Shown: positions 28,683 through 36,863 of the stretch, piece by piece
Layout: each line of letters starts with the position of its first letter
Position numbering within the stretch: the first letter of the stretch is position 1
Origin: Bacillus cabrialesii
GTDB lineage: Bacteria; Bacillota; Bacilli; Bacillales; Bacillaceae
Direction: 5' to 3'
NCBI RefSeq assembly: GCF_004124315.2
Contig: NZ_CP096889.1
Span: 2,339,001-2,403,000, forward strand
Length of the DNA stretch: 64,000 bases
Notes under the pieces: model-generated
Told to the model about the DNA's origin: nothing
The model's input: only the letters and a program-made list of their open reading frames with translations
Databases searched by the model: none
Program-made: the position numbers and the translations under genes

Positions 28683-28898
28683 CTAGGCGGCTTTTGCGGA
28701 CACAAAAAAATCCTTATCATCAAATGCCGTATGATCATAAGGATTCTTATACTTTCTTTTATTCAAAATCTCTATTTTTCTTTTTGTCATTCTTTCATGT
28801 GTGCTGAATGATGGTGAACTTCCTCTTGATAATAAAACGTCACGTCCGCCGTTTCTGAGCAGATGCTCCCGCTTCTTTCTCGCTCGGCTTTTTGCCAT
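28683..28898 (-). CDS. yqkK: Small hydrophilic protein YqkK
   Basis: A 71-residue basic protein of unknown function, recognised as YqkK. It is very rich in Lys and Arg (MAKSRARKKREHLL at the start, MTKRKIEILNKRKYK in the middle), with no membrane segment, so a nucleic acid or spore-coat association is possible but unproved. The start at 28898 has AAGGGAG upstream; a GTG three codons earlier would touch it. An intrinsic-terminator-like hairpin with seven U residues lies within the frame before the last codons, which is unusual. Confidence 0.78.
   Translation of the reverse strand: MAKSRARKKREHLLRNGGRDVLLSRGSSPSFSTHERMTKRKIEILNKRKYKNPYDHTAFDDKDFFVSAKAA
28702..28745 (-). terminator. Terminator-like hairpin inside yqkK
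   Basis: Minus-strand AATCCTTAT / ATAAGGATT, nine pairs around a 19-base loop, then TTTTTTT (28710-28704). The U-tract codes for Asp-Phe-Phe, eight codons before the yqkK stop at 28683. Confidence 0.6.
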
Positions 28899-28954
28899 GC
28901 TGATCACTCCCTTTATGATTCACAGCAATTATAGCAAAGATCATCATATGATGA

Positions 28955-28992
28955 GAAAAAAAACAGCACCTGGCATAAACAGGTGCTGTTTG
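28955..28992 (-). terminator. Terminator after mleA
   Basis: Minus-strand stem AAACAGCACCT / AGGTGCTGTTT with a nine-base loop, followed by TTTTT. Confidence 0.88.
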
Positions 28993-28999
28993 ACTTCAT

Positions 29000-30319
29000 T
29001 TATTTAACTGCTGTAAGAGCCGCGTGCTCGACCGCAGCCGCTACCTCATGATGGACTTTTGAATCAAGCGGCTGAGGGACTACATCACCTGGTTTTGTGC
29101 AGGCTGCGATAGCCTCTGCTGCTGCCACAAGCATATCATGATTGATCTCCTTGCTTTTTGCGTTGAGCGCTCCTCTGAAAATACCGGGGAAGCCGAGCAC
29201 ATTATTAACAGAACGTCCGTCTGCTGCATATGCTGCGCCGGCCTGCAGAGCGGCCTCCGGCTCAATTTCCGGCTTCGGATTCGATAAAGCCAAAATCACC
29301 TGGCCAGAACGTACAAATGCCGGTTTAATTAATCCCGGAACGCCCGTTGTGGCTATGACAATATCACATGTTTCCATGAGCTCCTCAATGCTGGCCACTG
29401 CCTGTCCGCCATATTGTTCGAGCCGGCTCATTGCTGCCTCTGATTTGTCTGTTCCGTAAACAGCTTTCACCCCATAAGCCATAAACATCCGGCAGATGGC
29501 AACGCCTGCTGCGCCCAGTCCGATTTGCCCGACTTTCGCTTCTTTCAGGTCAACACCCGCACTTCTGCATGCCGAGATGGCAGCTGCCAGCGTCACAACA
29601 GCTGTACCATGCTGATCATCGTGCATAACAGGGATGTTCAGCTCCTCTTTTAGGCGGTCCTCGATTTCAAAGCAATGCGGAGAGCCGATATCCTCAAGCA
29701 GAATGCCGTTAAAACCCGGAGAAATATGCTTTACCGTTTTGATAATTTCTTCAGGATCACTCGTATCAAGCAATATCGGAATGCCGCTGATCCCCGCCAG
29801 CTGGTCAAACAGAGCAGCCTTTCCTTCCATGACAGGCATGCCTGCGACAGAACCAATATTCCCAAGACCGAGAATAGCCGTACCATCCGTTACAATCGCG
29901 ACAGAATTGCTGATCGTTGTATAGATAGACGCTTTTTCAGGTTCTTTTTCGATCAGCCTGCACACATCTGCAACACCTGGTGTATAGACACGCCCGAGCT
30001 CTGCAAGCGAGCGGATCGGCATTTTGCTTTTCATTTGGATTTTTCCGCCTTCATGTGCGGACAGGACTTCATCAGACACAGTGTGAAGCCTGATCCCTTC
30101 TCCCAGGGCTTGTACAGCCATGATCACTTCCTGAAGCTGTTCTTCATTCTCCACTTGAACGGTAATATTCCGCATTGTGTAATTGGGTCCGACTTTTACC
30201 GTCTCCACTTCACCAATATCCCCGCCCAGAAGGCCGATTGCCGTAGCCACCCTTCCAAGATTCCCGGGAACGGACGGCGTTTCGATCATCAGTGTCCGAA
30301 TCATGTGTTTCGCTATCAT
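29000..30319 (-). CDS. mleA: NAD-dependent malic enzyme / malolactic enzyme MleA
   Basis: A 439-residue malic enzyme. Residues about 8-85 form an ACT domain (IRTLMIETPSVPGNLGRVAT), a possible ligand sensor. The malic domain follows with ELGRVYTPGVADVC, VTDGTAILGLGNIG and MHDDQHGTA, then the NAD domain with VGQIGLGAAGVAICRMFMAYG. It follows mleN by 17 bp; together they suggest malate uptake with lactate export and intracellular conversion, as proposed for B. subtilis YqkI/YqkJ. Whether pyruvate or lactate is released cannot be read from sequence. Confidence 0.92.
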   Translation of the reverse strand: MIAKHMIRTLMIETPSVPGNLGRVATAIGLLGGDIGEVETVKVGPNYTMRNITVQVENEEQLQEVIMAVQALGEGIRLHTVSDEVLSAHEGGKIQMKSKMPIRSLAELGRVYTPGVADVCRLIEKEPEKASIYTTISNSVAIVTDGTAILGLGNIGSVAGMPVMEGKAALFDQLAGISGIPILLDTSDPEEIIKTVKHISPGFNGILLEDIGSPHCFEIEDRLKEELNIPVMHDDQHGTAVVTLAAAISACRSAGVDLKEAKVGQIGLGAAGVAICRMFMAYGVKAVYGTDKSEAAMSRLEQYGGQAVASIEELMETCDIVIATTGVPGLIKPAFVRSGQVILALSNPKPEIEPEAALQAGAAYAADGRSVNNVLGFPGIFRGALNAKSKEINHDMLVAAAEAIAACTKPGDVVPQPLDSKVHHEVAAAVEHAALTAVK

Positions 30320-30336
30320 TCAGTGATCCTCCCCTA

Positions 30337-31743
30337 TTAGCCTAGTTTTTCGGCTTTACCTATATTGTTTTTCGTGTACCATATAAATTTTCCTGTATAA
30401 CCATAGATAATGGCAAGACCTATCGCAACAAAACTGAGCCACATAAACGGCAGATAAGAGAAGGTAGAAACTCCTAGAATCCCCGCCATATAAATACCGT
30501 TATCAGACCAAGGAACCATACCTGAGGTTAATGTTCCCCCGACCTCTGAGTTACGTGATAGCACTCTTCTGTCCAGATGTAAACGATCATAGCTGTCTTC
30601 CATAATCTTCGGCGTCAAAATAAGAGATACATACATCGCACAGCCGAAGATGTTCGCTAAAAACGCTACAATCAGCGTCGATAAAGTAACATTGCCTGCA
30701 GATGTTAATTTCTTTTCAAACATAGAGACGATGACTTTCAGCACGCCGAGTTTCTCAAGCAGGCCGCCAAAACCAAGACCAAATATAATCACGACAAGGG
30801 AACTGAGCATTCCGACAATTCCGCCGCGGTTTAACAAGCCGTTCAAAAATTCAACATCTGTTTTAATAGAAAACCCGTTGTACGCTGTAGCAATCGCATC
30901 GGCAATATTCATGCCTTGAAAAACAGCAGCCCAGATTGCGCCAAGCAAAGCACCGATCACGATAACCGGCATAGACGGCTTTTTCATCGCTAATAAGACA
31001 ATGACAACAACAGCCGGAATCAGCATCCAAATATGAATATCAAACGTATTTTGTAAAGATGATTTCAAGAATTCAACTTTATCAAGATCAATATTTTTCC
31101 CGCCGTACATAAAGCCGGTAATAGTAAATAAAATAGCCGTAATCACATATGCGGGTATTGATAAATAAAGCATTGCTCTCACGTGATCCAATACATCGAC
31201 TTTTGATAGTGAGGAAGCCAAAACTGTACTGTCAGACAGAGGAGAAAGCTTGTCCCCGAAATATGCGCCTGAAAGGATAGCTCCCGCTACAAGAGGAAGC
31301 GGAATCCCTAATCCTTCTCCAATTGCGATCATGGCGATGCCGGCAGTTCCGACTGTTCCCCATGATGTTCCTGTTGCCACAGACATGATTGAACAAATAA
31401 TCAATGTTGCCAGTAAAAAGATACTAGGGTGAATAAATTCTAATCCGTAATAAATCAGTGTCGGCACAACGCCTCCTGCGATCCATGTTCCAATGAGCGC
31501 CCCGACTGAAACGAGAATCAGAACAGCTTCAAGACCGTTTGATATTCCATGCAGTATCGCATTTTGCATATCTTTATAAGAATAACCGAGTCTGATTCCG
31601 AGAATCATTGCAATAAACCAGGAGATGAAGAGCGCGAGCTGTATCGGCAAGTCTAAAAAGACTGTAAACGACATGACAAGTGCTAAAAATGATCCTAGTA
31701 CAATAATAATTTCGAATAGTGTTGGCAGTCTTACATCCTTCAT
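30337..31743 (-). CDS. mleN: Malate-2H+/Na+-lactate antiporter MleN
   Basis: A 468-residue membrane protein of the NhaC antiporter family. About eleven or twelve helices are visible, with the conserved segments GTSWGTVGTAGIAMIAIGEG (about 135-154), SGAYFGDKLSPLSDSTVLAS and a final helical hairpin near residues 425-450. The B. subtilis protein exchanges external malate and protons for lactate and sodium, which saves proton motive force at low pmf. It is the first gene of mleN-mleA, with a promoter and cre-like site upstream. Confidence 0.93.
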   Translation of the reverse strand: MKDVRLPTLFEIIIVLGSFLALVMSFTVFLDLPIQLALFISWFIAMILGIRLGYSYKDMQNAILHGISNGLEAVLILVSVGALIGTWIAGGVVPTLIYYGLEFIHPSIFLLATLIICSIMSVATGTSWGTVGTAGIAMIAIGEGLGIPLPLVAGAILSGAYFGDKLSPLSDSTVLASSLSKVDVLDHVRAMLYLSIPAYVITAILFTITGFMYGGKNIDLDKVEFLKSSLQNTFDIHIWMLIPAVVVIVLLAMKKPSMPVIVIGALLGAIWAAVFQGMNIADAIATAYNGFSIKTDVEFLNGLLNRGGIVGMLSSLVVIIFGLGFGGLLEKLGVLKVIVSMFEKKLTSAGNVTLSTLIVAFLANIFGCAMYVSLILTPKIMEDSYDRLHLDRRVLSRNSEVGGTLTSGMVPWSDNGIYMAGILGVSTFSYLPFMWLSFVAIGLAIIYGYTGKFIWYTKNNIGKAEKLG

Positions 31744-31768
31744 AAGAAGTCCCCCTTCATGTAAAAAG

Positions 31769-31782
31769 CTAAAACGCTTTCA
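31769..31782 (-). promoter_or_regulatory. cre-like site in mleN leader
   Basis: Minus-strand TGAAAGCGTTTTAG agrees with the CcpA consensus TGWNANCGNTNWCA except for the last two bases. It lies about 15-28 bases downstream of the predicted start, a position typical of repression. Confidence 0.5.
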
Positions 31783-31802
31783 ATAAATAGTGCAACACGT
31801 AT

Positions 31803-31831
31803 ACTATACTTCCTCATCCCTATGTTGTAAA
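31803..31831 (-). promoter_or_regulatory. SigA promoter of mleN-mleA
   Basis: Minus-strand TTTACA (31831-31826), 17-base spacer and TATAGT (31808-31803). The -35 lies at the foot of the ansB terminator hairpin. Confidence 0.7.
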
Positions 31832-31878
31832 CAGCTTATTCATCCGACTTTTCGGAGATGAATAAGCTGTTTTTTGTT
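31829..31878. terminator. Hairpin between ansB and mleN
   Basis: Fifteen-base perfect stem AAACAGCTTATTCAT / ATGAATAAGCTGTTT. Six T residues follow on the plus strand; on the minus strand, the direction of ansB, only the three T residues of the stem and then ACAAC are present. It probably ends ansAB transcription. Confidence 0.7.
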
Positions 31879-31884
31879 CAAATT

Positions 31885-33312
31885 TTATTTTTCTAATAGT
31901 TCTTTCCCTGCAATCCCTGGTTTTGTCATCTCATATGGATTTAAAATAATATCCAATTCTTCTTCTGTCAGCACATCATGCTGCAGGCAAAGATCACGGA
32001 CTGATTGGCCTGTCATAATCGCTTCCCGGGCGATTCGGGCAGCCGCTTCATATCCAAGATGCGGATTGACCGCTGTAATCACGCCTGCGCTTTTTTCTAC
32101 GTATTGCTTCATACGCTTTTCGTTGGCTTCAATGCCTTTTAAGCAGTTGTCAGTGAACGAACGGAAGCCGTTGTTCATGATGCTGATGGATTGAAGCAAG
32201 TTAAAGACAAGCACTGGTTCCATGACGTTCAATTCAAGCTGGCCGGCTTCAGAAGCAAGACAGATTGTATTGTCGTTTCCGATAACCTGGAACGCAATTT
32301 GGTTGATCAGCTCCGCCATAACAGGATTGACTTTCCCCGGCATAATAGATGATCCCGGCTGACGCGCAGGCAGGGAAATTTCCGCAAGTCCGGCGCGCGG
32401 TCCTGATGCCATTAAGCGAAGGTCGTTGGCGATCTTCGACATATTCATCATGCAGACTTTTAATGAAGCTGATACCTCTGTATAGGCATCTGTATTTTGT
32501 GTGGCATCGACAAGATGGTCAGCGCCGACAAGTGGAAGGCCGCTGATATCAGCAAGGTGCTTCACAACCTGTTTGATATATTCAGGATCTGCGTTCAGGC
32601 CTGTACCGACAGCAGTTGCGCCCATGTTGACTTCATACAGGTGCTGGCGTGATTGCTTGATCCGTTTGATATCACGCTCCAGAACACGGCTGTACGCTTC
32701 GAATTCCTGGCCAAGACGAATCGGAACAGCGTCTTGAAGGTGTGTCCGTCCCATTTTTATAACAGAATCAAATTCCTGCGCTTTTTGTTTGAACACACTA
32801 TGCATGTCTTCCATTGTTTTCAGCAGTTTTTCCAAGAGATTCAATGTGGAAATATGAATCGCGGTCGGGAACACATCGTTTGTCGACTGTGACATATTCA
32901 CATGTGTGTTTGGGCTTAAATGGATATAATCTCCCTTTTTATGTCCCATGATTTCAAGCGCCCGGTTACCGATAACCTCATTCGCATTCATGTTCATAGA
33001 AGTTCCGGCACCGCCCTGAATCGGATCGACGATAAACTGATCGTGCCATTTGCCTTCCAGAATCTCATCAGCGGCTTGTACGATAGCTTGGCCAATTCCT
33101 TCATACAGCCGTTTCACGTCCATGTTGGCAAGAGCCGCAGCTTTTTTTACAATCGCCAGCGCGTTAATCATTTCTTCATGGATCTTGTAGCCCGTAATCG
33201 GGAAGTTTTCAGAAGCACGGAGCGTCTGAATTCCGTAATAAACATCTGCTTCAATTTGTTTTTCTCCAAGGAAGTCTTTTTCCACGCGGTATTCTTTTTG
33301 GCCGTTTAACAT
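31885..33312 (-). CDS. ansB: Aspartate ammonia-lyase (aspartase)
   Basis: It deaminates aspartate to fumarate. It is a 475-residue member of the fumarase/aspartase superfamily: HTHVNMSQSTNDVFPTA (about 138-154), GRTHLQDAVPIRLG (about 185-198) and the signature GSSIMPGKVNPVM (about 318-330) with the catalytic Ser loop. It lies 45 bp after ansA, and together the pair takes asparagine to fumarate. Control is through AnsR and the promoter upstream of ansA. Confidence 0.96.
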   Translation of the reverse strand: MLNGQKEYRVEKDFLGEKQIEADVYYGIQTLRASENFPITGYKIHEEMINALAIVKKAAALANMDVKRLYEGIGQAIVQAADEILEGKWHDQFIVDPIQGGAGTSMNMNANEVIGNRALEIMGHKKGDYIHLSPNTHVNMSQSTNDVFPTAIHISTLNLLEKLLKTMEDMHSVFKQKAQEFDSVIKMGRTHLQDAVPIRLGQEFEAYSRVLERDIKRIKQSRQHLYEVNMGATAVGTGLNADPEYIKQVVKHLADISGLPLVGADHLVDATQNTDAYTEVSASLKVCMMNMSKIANDLRLMASGPRAGLAEISLPARQPGSSIMPGKVNPVMAELINQIAFQVIGNDNTICLASEAGQLELNVMEPVLVFNLLQSISIMNNGFRSFTDNCLKGIEANEKRMKQYVEKSAGVITAVNPHLGYEAAARIAREAIMTGQSVRDLCLQHDVLTEEELDIILNPYEMTKPGIAGKELLEK

Positions 33313-33357
33313 AATCTTTAACCTACTTTCTCTTTGTTGGTCATCGTTTCTGACATT

Positions 33358-34347
33358 TTACAGAACAACGTCATCAGCAATCGGCGTTTCCATAATTCTC
33401 TTGACGACAGGAAGATCCGAAGACTGGCCGAGTGCCCACATCAATTTTGGCACGATTGCTTCTGTGTTCATATTTCTGGATCGGATAATTAAGTCTTGGT
33501 TGACTCTGCGGCCGACCTCGTAAATGCTCATGTCTTCGCCTTCTTCCAGACATTGAGTTGTGATCACGACAACAATGCCGCTTTCGATCAGCTCATTCAC
33601 TTTTGACAAAATGTCTCTGCCTTCAAATGGCACGCCTCCGCTGCCATAACTCTCAATGACAACTCCTTTGTACATGCTTTTGAGGGCATCAAGCATTTCA
33701 GGCTTTAAACCCGGATGCAGCTTCAGCAGACATACATCTGTGCATAGTGAAGTGTCGACTGTGAAAGTGTCGTTCTCAGGTTCCGTTACTTGTTTGTTGT
33801 ATTCGATCCCGTCTTCGTTGATAAAAGCGATATATGGGTAATTGATGCTTTCAAATGCGTCGTAGCTTTTCGTTCTTAATTTGATCGCACGCGTTCCTTG
33901 AATAACTCTGCCGTCAAACACTACATAAACGCCGCCCACACCTTCACAAGCAAAGCGAATGGCGTCTGTGATATTTTTTTTGGCATCGGTTTTTTGGAAC
34001 GTGATCGGGATCTGCGAGCCGGTGATGACAATCGGCTTTTTGGCATGCTGCAGCATATACGATAGTGCGGCAGATGTATAGGCCATTGTATCCGTACCGT
34101 GTGTAATAACAAATCCGTCATAGGCATCATAATTTTCCTTAACGGCTTCCGCTATTTCCACCCAGTATTCAGGCTGCATATTGGTGCTGTCTATATTCAT
34201 AAGCGACTGAGTTTCCATCGTGTAATCGTTATCAAGTTTTGATACGTAACTTAATAATTCATCAGCCTTAACCCCGGGAGCCAGCCCATTTTCCCCTTCA
34301 ACTGAAGCGATCGTTCCTCCAGTTGTCAACATCAATAATTTTTTCAT
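33358..34347 (-). CDS. ansA: L-asparaginase (type I)
   Basis: It hydrolyses asparagine to aspartate and ammonia. It is cytoplasmic, without a signal peptide. The nucleophile Thr lies in [12 protein letters not shown] (about 5-16) and the second catalytic Thr in [11 protein letters not shown] (about 85-95). The 329-residue form starts at 34347 (MKKLLML). A frame up to 34407 would run through the leader and has no better ribosome binding site. First gene of ansAB. Confidence 0.95.
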   Translation of the reverse strand: MKKLLMLTTGGTIASVEGENGLAPGVKADELLSYVSKLDNDYTMETQSLMNIDSTNMQPEYWVEIAEAVKENYDAYDGFVITHGTDTMAYTSAALSYMLQHAKKPIVITGSQIPITFQKTDAKKNITDAIRFACEGVGGVYVVFDGRVIQGTRAIKLRTKSYDAFESINYPYIAFINEDGIEYNKQVTEPENDTFTVDTSLCTDVCLLKLHPGLKPEMLDALKSMYKGVVIESYGSGGVPFEGRDILSKVNELIESGIVVVITTQCLEEGEDMSIYEVGRRVNQDLIIRSRNMNTEAIVPKLMWALGQSSDLPVVKRIMETPIADDVVL

Positions 34348-34419
34348 ACCATGCACCTCTTCACTGTATCTAAAGATGGGTTGCGAGAAGGTATTCGCTT
34401 TTCGCATACTTTTAATGCA

Positions 34420-34448
34420 ATTATAGACACGGAAAATAAAATACGCAA
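34420..34448 (-). promoter_or_regulatory. SigA promoter of ansAB
   Basis: Minus-strand TTGCGT (34448-34443), 17-base spacer and TATAAT (34425-34420). AnsR should act in this region; I could not fix a clear operator. Confidence 0.75.
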
Positions 34449-34528
34449 GAGATTATTATTCAATTCGCGTACACTTCCTAATACCTATATGATATAATCA
34501 GCTCAAGGTGAAAAAGGAGCGGAAGTTC

Positions 34529-34879
34529 ATGAATCTAGATCGTTTAACTGAATTGAGAAAAAAGAAAAATTGGTCGCTTCAATATACAGCAGACCTTCTG
34601 GGTATCGCAAAAAGCACATATGCCGGCTACGAGTCTGGCTACCGCCGGCCTTCACTTGAGGCGCTTGCCATGCTGGCTGACCTCTTTGACACAACCTGCG
34701 ATGAACTTTTGGGCCGCGAGAAACAAAAGCAGACTGCCCCTCAGACCATTGAATTGGCCACGTGGAGCAGCCTTGACTTCCACATTTCTGTTGATGGCAA
34801 GCCGCTGAGTGAAGATGAAATCATCCAGCTGATCACCTTTATCCGGACAAAAAGAAAAGTACAGGAGGAATTGAGTTAA
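34529..34879 (+). CDS. ansR: Transcriptional repressor AnsR
   Basis: A 116-residue repressor of ansAB, relieved by asparagine or aspartate in B. subtilis. The N-terminal XRE-type helix-turn-helix covers about residues 5-60 (LRKKKNWSLQYTADLLGIAK, then STYAGYESGYRRPS). The C-terminal part is a small effector or dimer domain. The start MNLDRL at 34529 has AAGGAGCGG upstream. The gene is divergent from ansA and reads the opposite strand; TATAAT at 34493-34498 is its likely -10. Confidence 0.94.
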   Translation: MNLDRLTELRKKKNWSLQYTADLLGIAKSTYAGYESGYRRPSLEALAMLADLFDTTCDELLGREKQKQTAPQTIELATWSSLDFHISVDGKPLSEDEIIQLITFIRTKRKVQEELS

Positions 34880-34887
34880 TCCTTAAC

Positions 34888-36051
34888 TCACGGTTTAATT
34901 TTCCCGTAGGTTCCTCCTCCTCCGGCTTTCAATTCCAGCTTTCCGGATCTCGCTTTTACAATAAGCGCCGCGGTTTTCGGCGGGACAACGCGAGCCAAAT
35001 CTTCTTCTGCAGCCTCATGAAGAACAGCCATTTCTGTTCCGAAGGCTTTTTTTAGTTTGTCCAGCGTTTTCGGACCGACACCCGGAACAAATTGCAGCGG
35101 GATCTGATGAACATACCGCGGACGCGAGACGCGAACTTCAGCCTGATCACTCAATTCACGCAATCTTTCGCTGACTCCCTTGGTAAACCTGGAATTTCCG
35201 CACTTCGCGCACGCCGTTTCCCCGTTCACAGCAGGTTCTCCACACGCTTCGCAAGCCGTCTGATAATATTTCCCCAATAGCGGGTCCAAGCCATAATTCG
35301 CGATAATTTTTCTGTCACCTTGTCCCCTTAATGCAAGAACAAATTCAGTAAAATCAACTGACTGCACATATAGTTCATTATATTCTCTGCCGATTTTCCC
35401 TAACGAATGCGCATCAGAATTTGTTAAAAAAGTATACTGATTCAATTCAGATACATGTGAAGCCATGTCTGTATCACAGCTTAACCCAAGTTCAACCGCA
35501 TCTATCATAGCGGGATCAAAAACCTCGGTTAGGCTTGATTTAACCCCTTTTCCATATAGGCTTTTATGCGGTGTAAAGATGTGAGCGGGGATAAACAGCC
35601 CGCCCATTTCCTTTACTTTTTTTTGCAGATTCAAGCCCGTTTCATATATCCGCTGCGAGCTTAAATGAATATTTTTCAGCCTCGCTGACAGCCAGTTTGA
35701 AAACTGCTTCATTTCAGCCAGCGTCGGCATAAACACAAGCACATGGATCGGCCCGCTGCAGGCTTCATCATAAATCTCCAGCTCGCTTCCCAATAAAAGT
35801 GTCGTGCTGCGGTAACGAATCCCCCCGCCGTCAAGCTCGCGATATTTCCCAGATGAAAGGCCTTCCTCAAGCTCTAAAATGACTTCGGGAGAATGACAGT
35901 CGATAATGCCTAGAAGTTCAATTCCTTTATGTTCACTGGCTTCAACCAAAATCCGGTCCAGTGTCAGTGTTTTGGCCCCTGTGATTTTGACAGCCCTTCC
36001 TGTAAAGGTCCGGCCGATATGAATGTGCAAATCCGCGTAAATCTTTTTCAT
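34888..36051 (-). CDS. yqxK: EndoQ-like PHP-domain endonuclease YqxK
   Basis: A 387-residue protein with a PHP metal-dependent phosphoesterase domain (about 1-250): ADLHIHIG at 6-13 and later IIDCHSPE and FIPAHIF, then TNSDAHSLG, supply the His/Asp/Glu metal ligands. Next is a zinc knuckle (CEACGEPAVNGETACAKCG, about 270-288), and the C-terminus has helix-hairpin-helix motifs (QFVPGVGPKTLDKLKKAFG). This is the layout of endonuclease Q, which cuts 5' of deaminated bases such as hypoxanthine and uracil. It overlaps nudF by 4 bp. Activity in this organism is inferred. Confidence 0.82.
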   Translation of the reverse strand: MKKIYADLHIHIGRTFTGRAVKITGAKTLTLDRILVEASEHKGIELLGIIDCHSPEVILELEEGLSSGKYRELDGGGIRYRSTTLLLGSELEIYDEACSGPIHVLVFMPTLAEMKQFSNWLSARLKNIHLSSQRIYETGLNLQKKVKEMGGLFIPAHIFTPHKSLYGKGVKSSLTEVFDPAMIDAVELGLSCDTDMASHVSELNQYTFLTNSDAHSLGKIGREYNELYVQSVDFTEFVLALRGQGDRKIIANYGLDPLLGKYYQTACEACGEPAVNGETACAKCGNSRFTKGVSERLRELSDQAEVRVSRPRYVHQIPLQFVPGVGPKTLDKLKKAFGTEMAVLHEAAEEDLARVVPPKTAALIVKARSGKLELKAGGGGTYGKIKP

Positions 36052-36605
36052 TTTTGCGCTTGGAGCGCTTCTTTCAGCTGAAGATACTGAATCGCAAAGG
36101 CTGTTTTAGCATCATATACTTCGCGGGATTCAACCAGCTTCAGCGCATCTTCAAGCGTCACCTCCATCACTTCAACAAACTCGTCCTCATCAAGCTCCCG
36201 TTTTTCTTCGAGTATAGATAGCTCTTCAGCAAGGAATACGTGAACAATTTCATCCGCAAAGCCGGGCGATGTATAAAATGCAGTGATTTTTGTTAGTTTT
36301 TTCGCTGTATACCCCGTTTCCTCTTCAAGCTCCCGAAGCGCCGTGTACTCCGGCTTTTCTCCTTTTTCTAGCTTTCCGGCCGGAATTTCAACGATCGTCC
36401 GCTCAAGCGGCTTACGGAATTGTTTCACCATGATGATTTTCCCTTCATCAGTGATAGCTAATATGGCTACAGCGCCAGGATGCTTCACAATTTCACGTTT
36501 ACTCGTTTTTCCGTTTGGCAGCTCAACGTCCTCTACATAAAGATCAATGACTTTACCTGAAAAGATTTGTTCTTTGGCAATTGTTTTTTCTTCTAATGAC
36601 TTCAT
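36048..36605 (-). CDS. nudF: ADP-ribose pyrophosphatase NudF
   Basis: A 185-residue Nudix hydrolase that splits ADP-ribose to AMP and ribose 5-phosphate. The Nudix box fits G-x5-E-x7-RE-x-x-EE-x-G: it starts at GKLEKGE and ends in RELEEETGY (about 81-103). The N-terminal beta-domain contributes to the dimer. It is the first gene of the nudF-yqxK pair; the 4-bp overlap with an EndoQ-like gene hints at a shared damage-clearance role (inference). It was yqkG. Confidence 0.93.
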   Translation of the reverse strand: MKSLEEKTIAKEQIFSGKVIDLYVEDVELPNGKTSKREIVKHPGAVAILAITDEGKIIMVKQFRKPLERTIVEIPAGKLEKGEKPEYTALRELEEETGYTAKKLTKITAFYTSPGFADEIVHVFLAEELSILEEKRELDEDEFVEVMEVTLEDALKLVESREVYDAKTAFAIQYLQLKEALQAQK

Positions 36606-36678
36606 TTCTTCATCTCCCGTTCTGTCTCTATATCATGCCCCATACATTTTATCATACTAGAGAAAAGGGGGCTTCTTC

Positions 36679-36801
36679 GTGAAAGTGCACCGCATGCCAA
36701 AAGGTGTTGTCTTAGTCGGAAAGGCTTGGGAGATTCGGGTGAAATTAAAGGAGTATGGACGCACATTCCAATATGTGAAAGATTGGATCTCCAAGCCGTA
36801 A
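36679..36801 (+). CDS. mciZ: FtsZ-inhibitory peptide MciZ
   Basis: A 40-residue peptide (starting with GTG 36679) read as MKVHRMPKGVVLVGKAW, EIRVKLKEYGRTFQYVK, DWISKP, which I recognise as MciZ. It caps FtsZ filaments and blocks Z-ring formation in the mother cell during sporulation. AAGGGGGC serves as the ribosome binding site. A CATACATT (36641-36648), like the SigE -10, lies about 30 bases upstream; the -35 is weak. Two paired alpha/beta elements fit the known complex. It is too short for most gene finders. Confidence 0.9.
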   Translation: MKVHRMPKGVVLVGKAWEIRVKLKEYGRTFQYVKDWISKP

Positions 36802-36863
36802 AAGTTGAAAGTTTAGCTCCTTTATATTACGGTCAATACAAAGCCTAAAAAAGGAGTGTGCAC

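Noticed and set aside
34349..34528. AnsR operator
   Set aside because: Several short repeats (TTCGC, GCGAA) occur between ansA and ansR, but no clear dyad of the right size could be chosen by eye.
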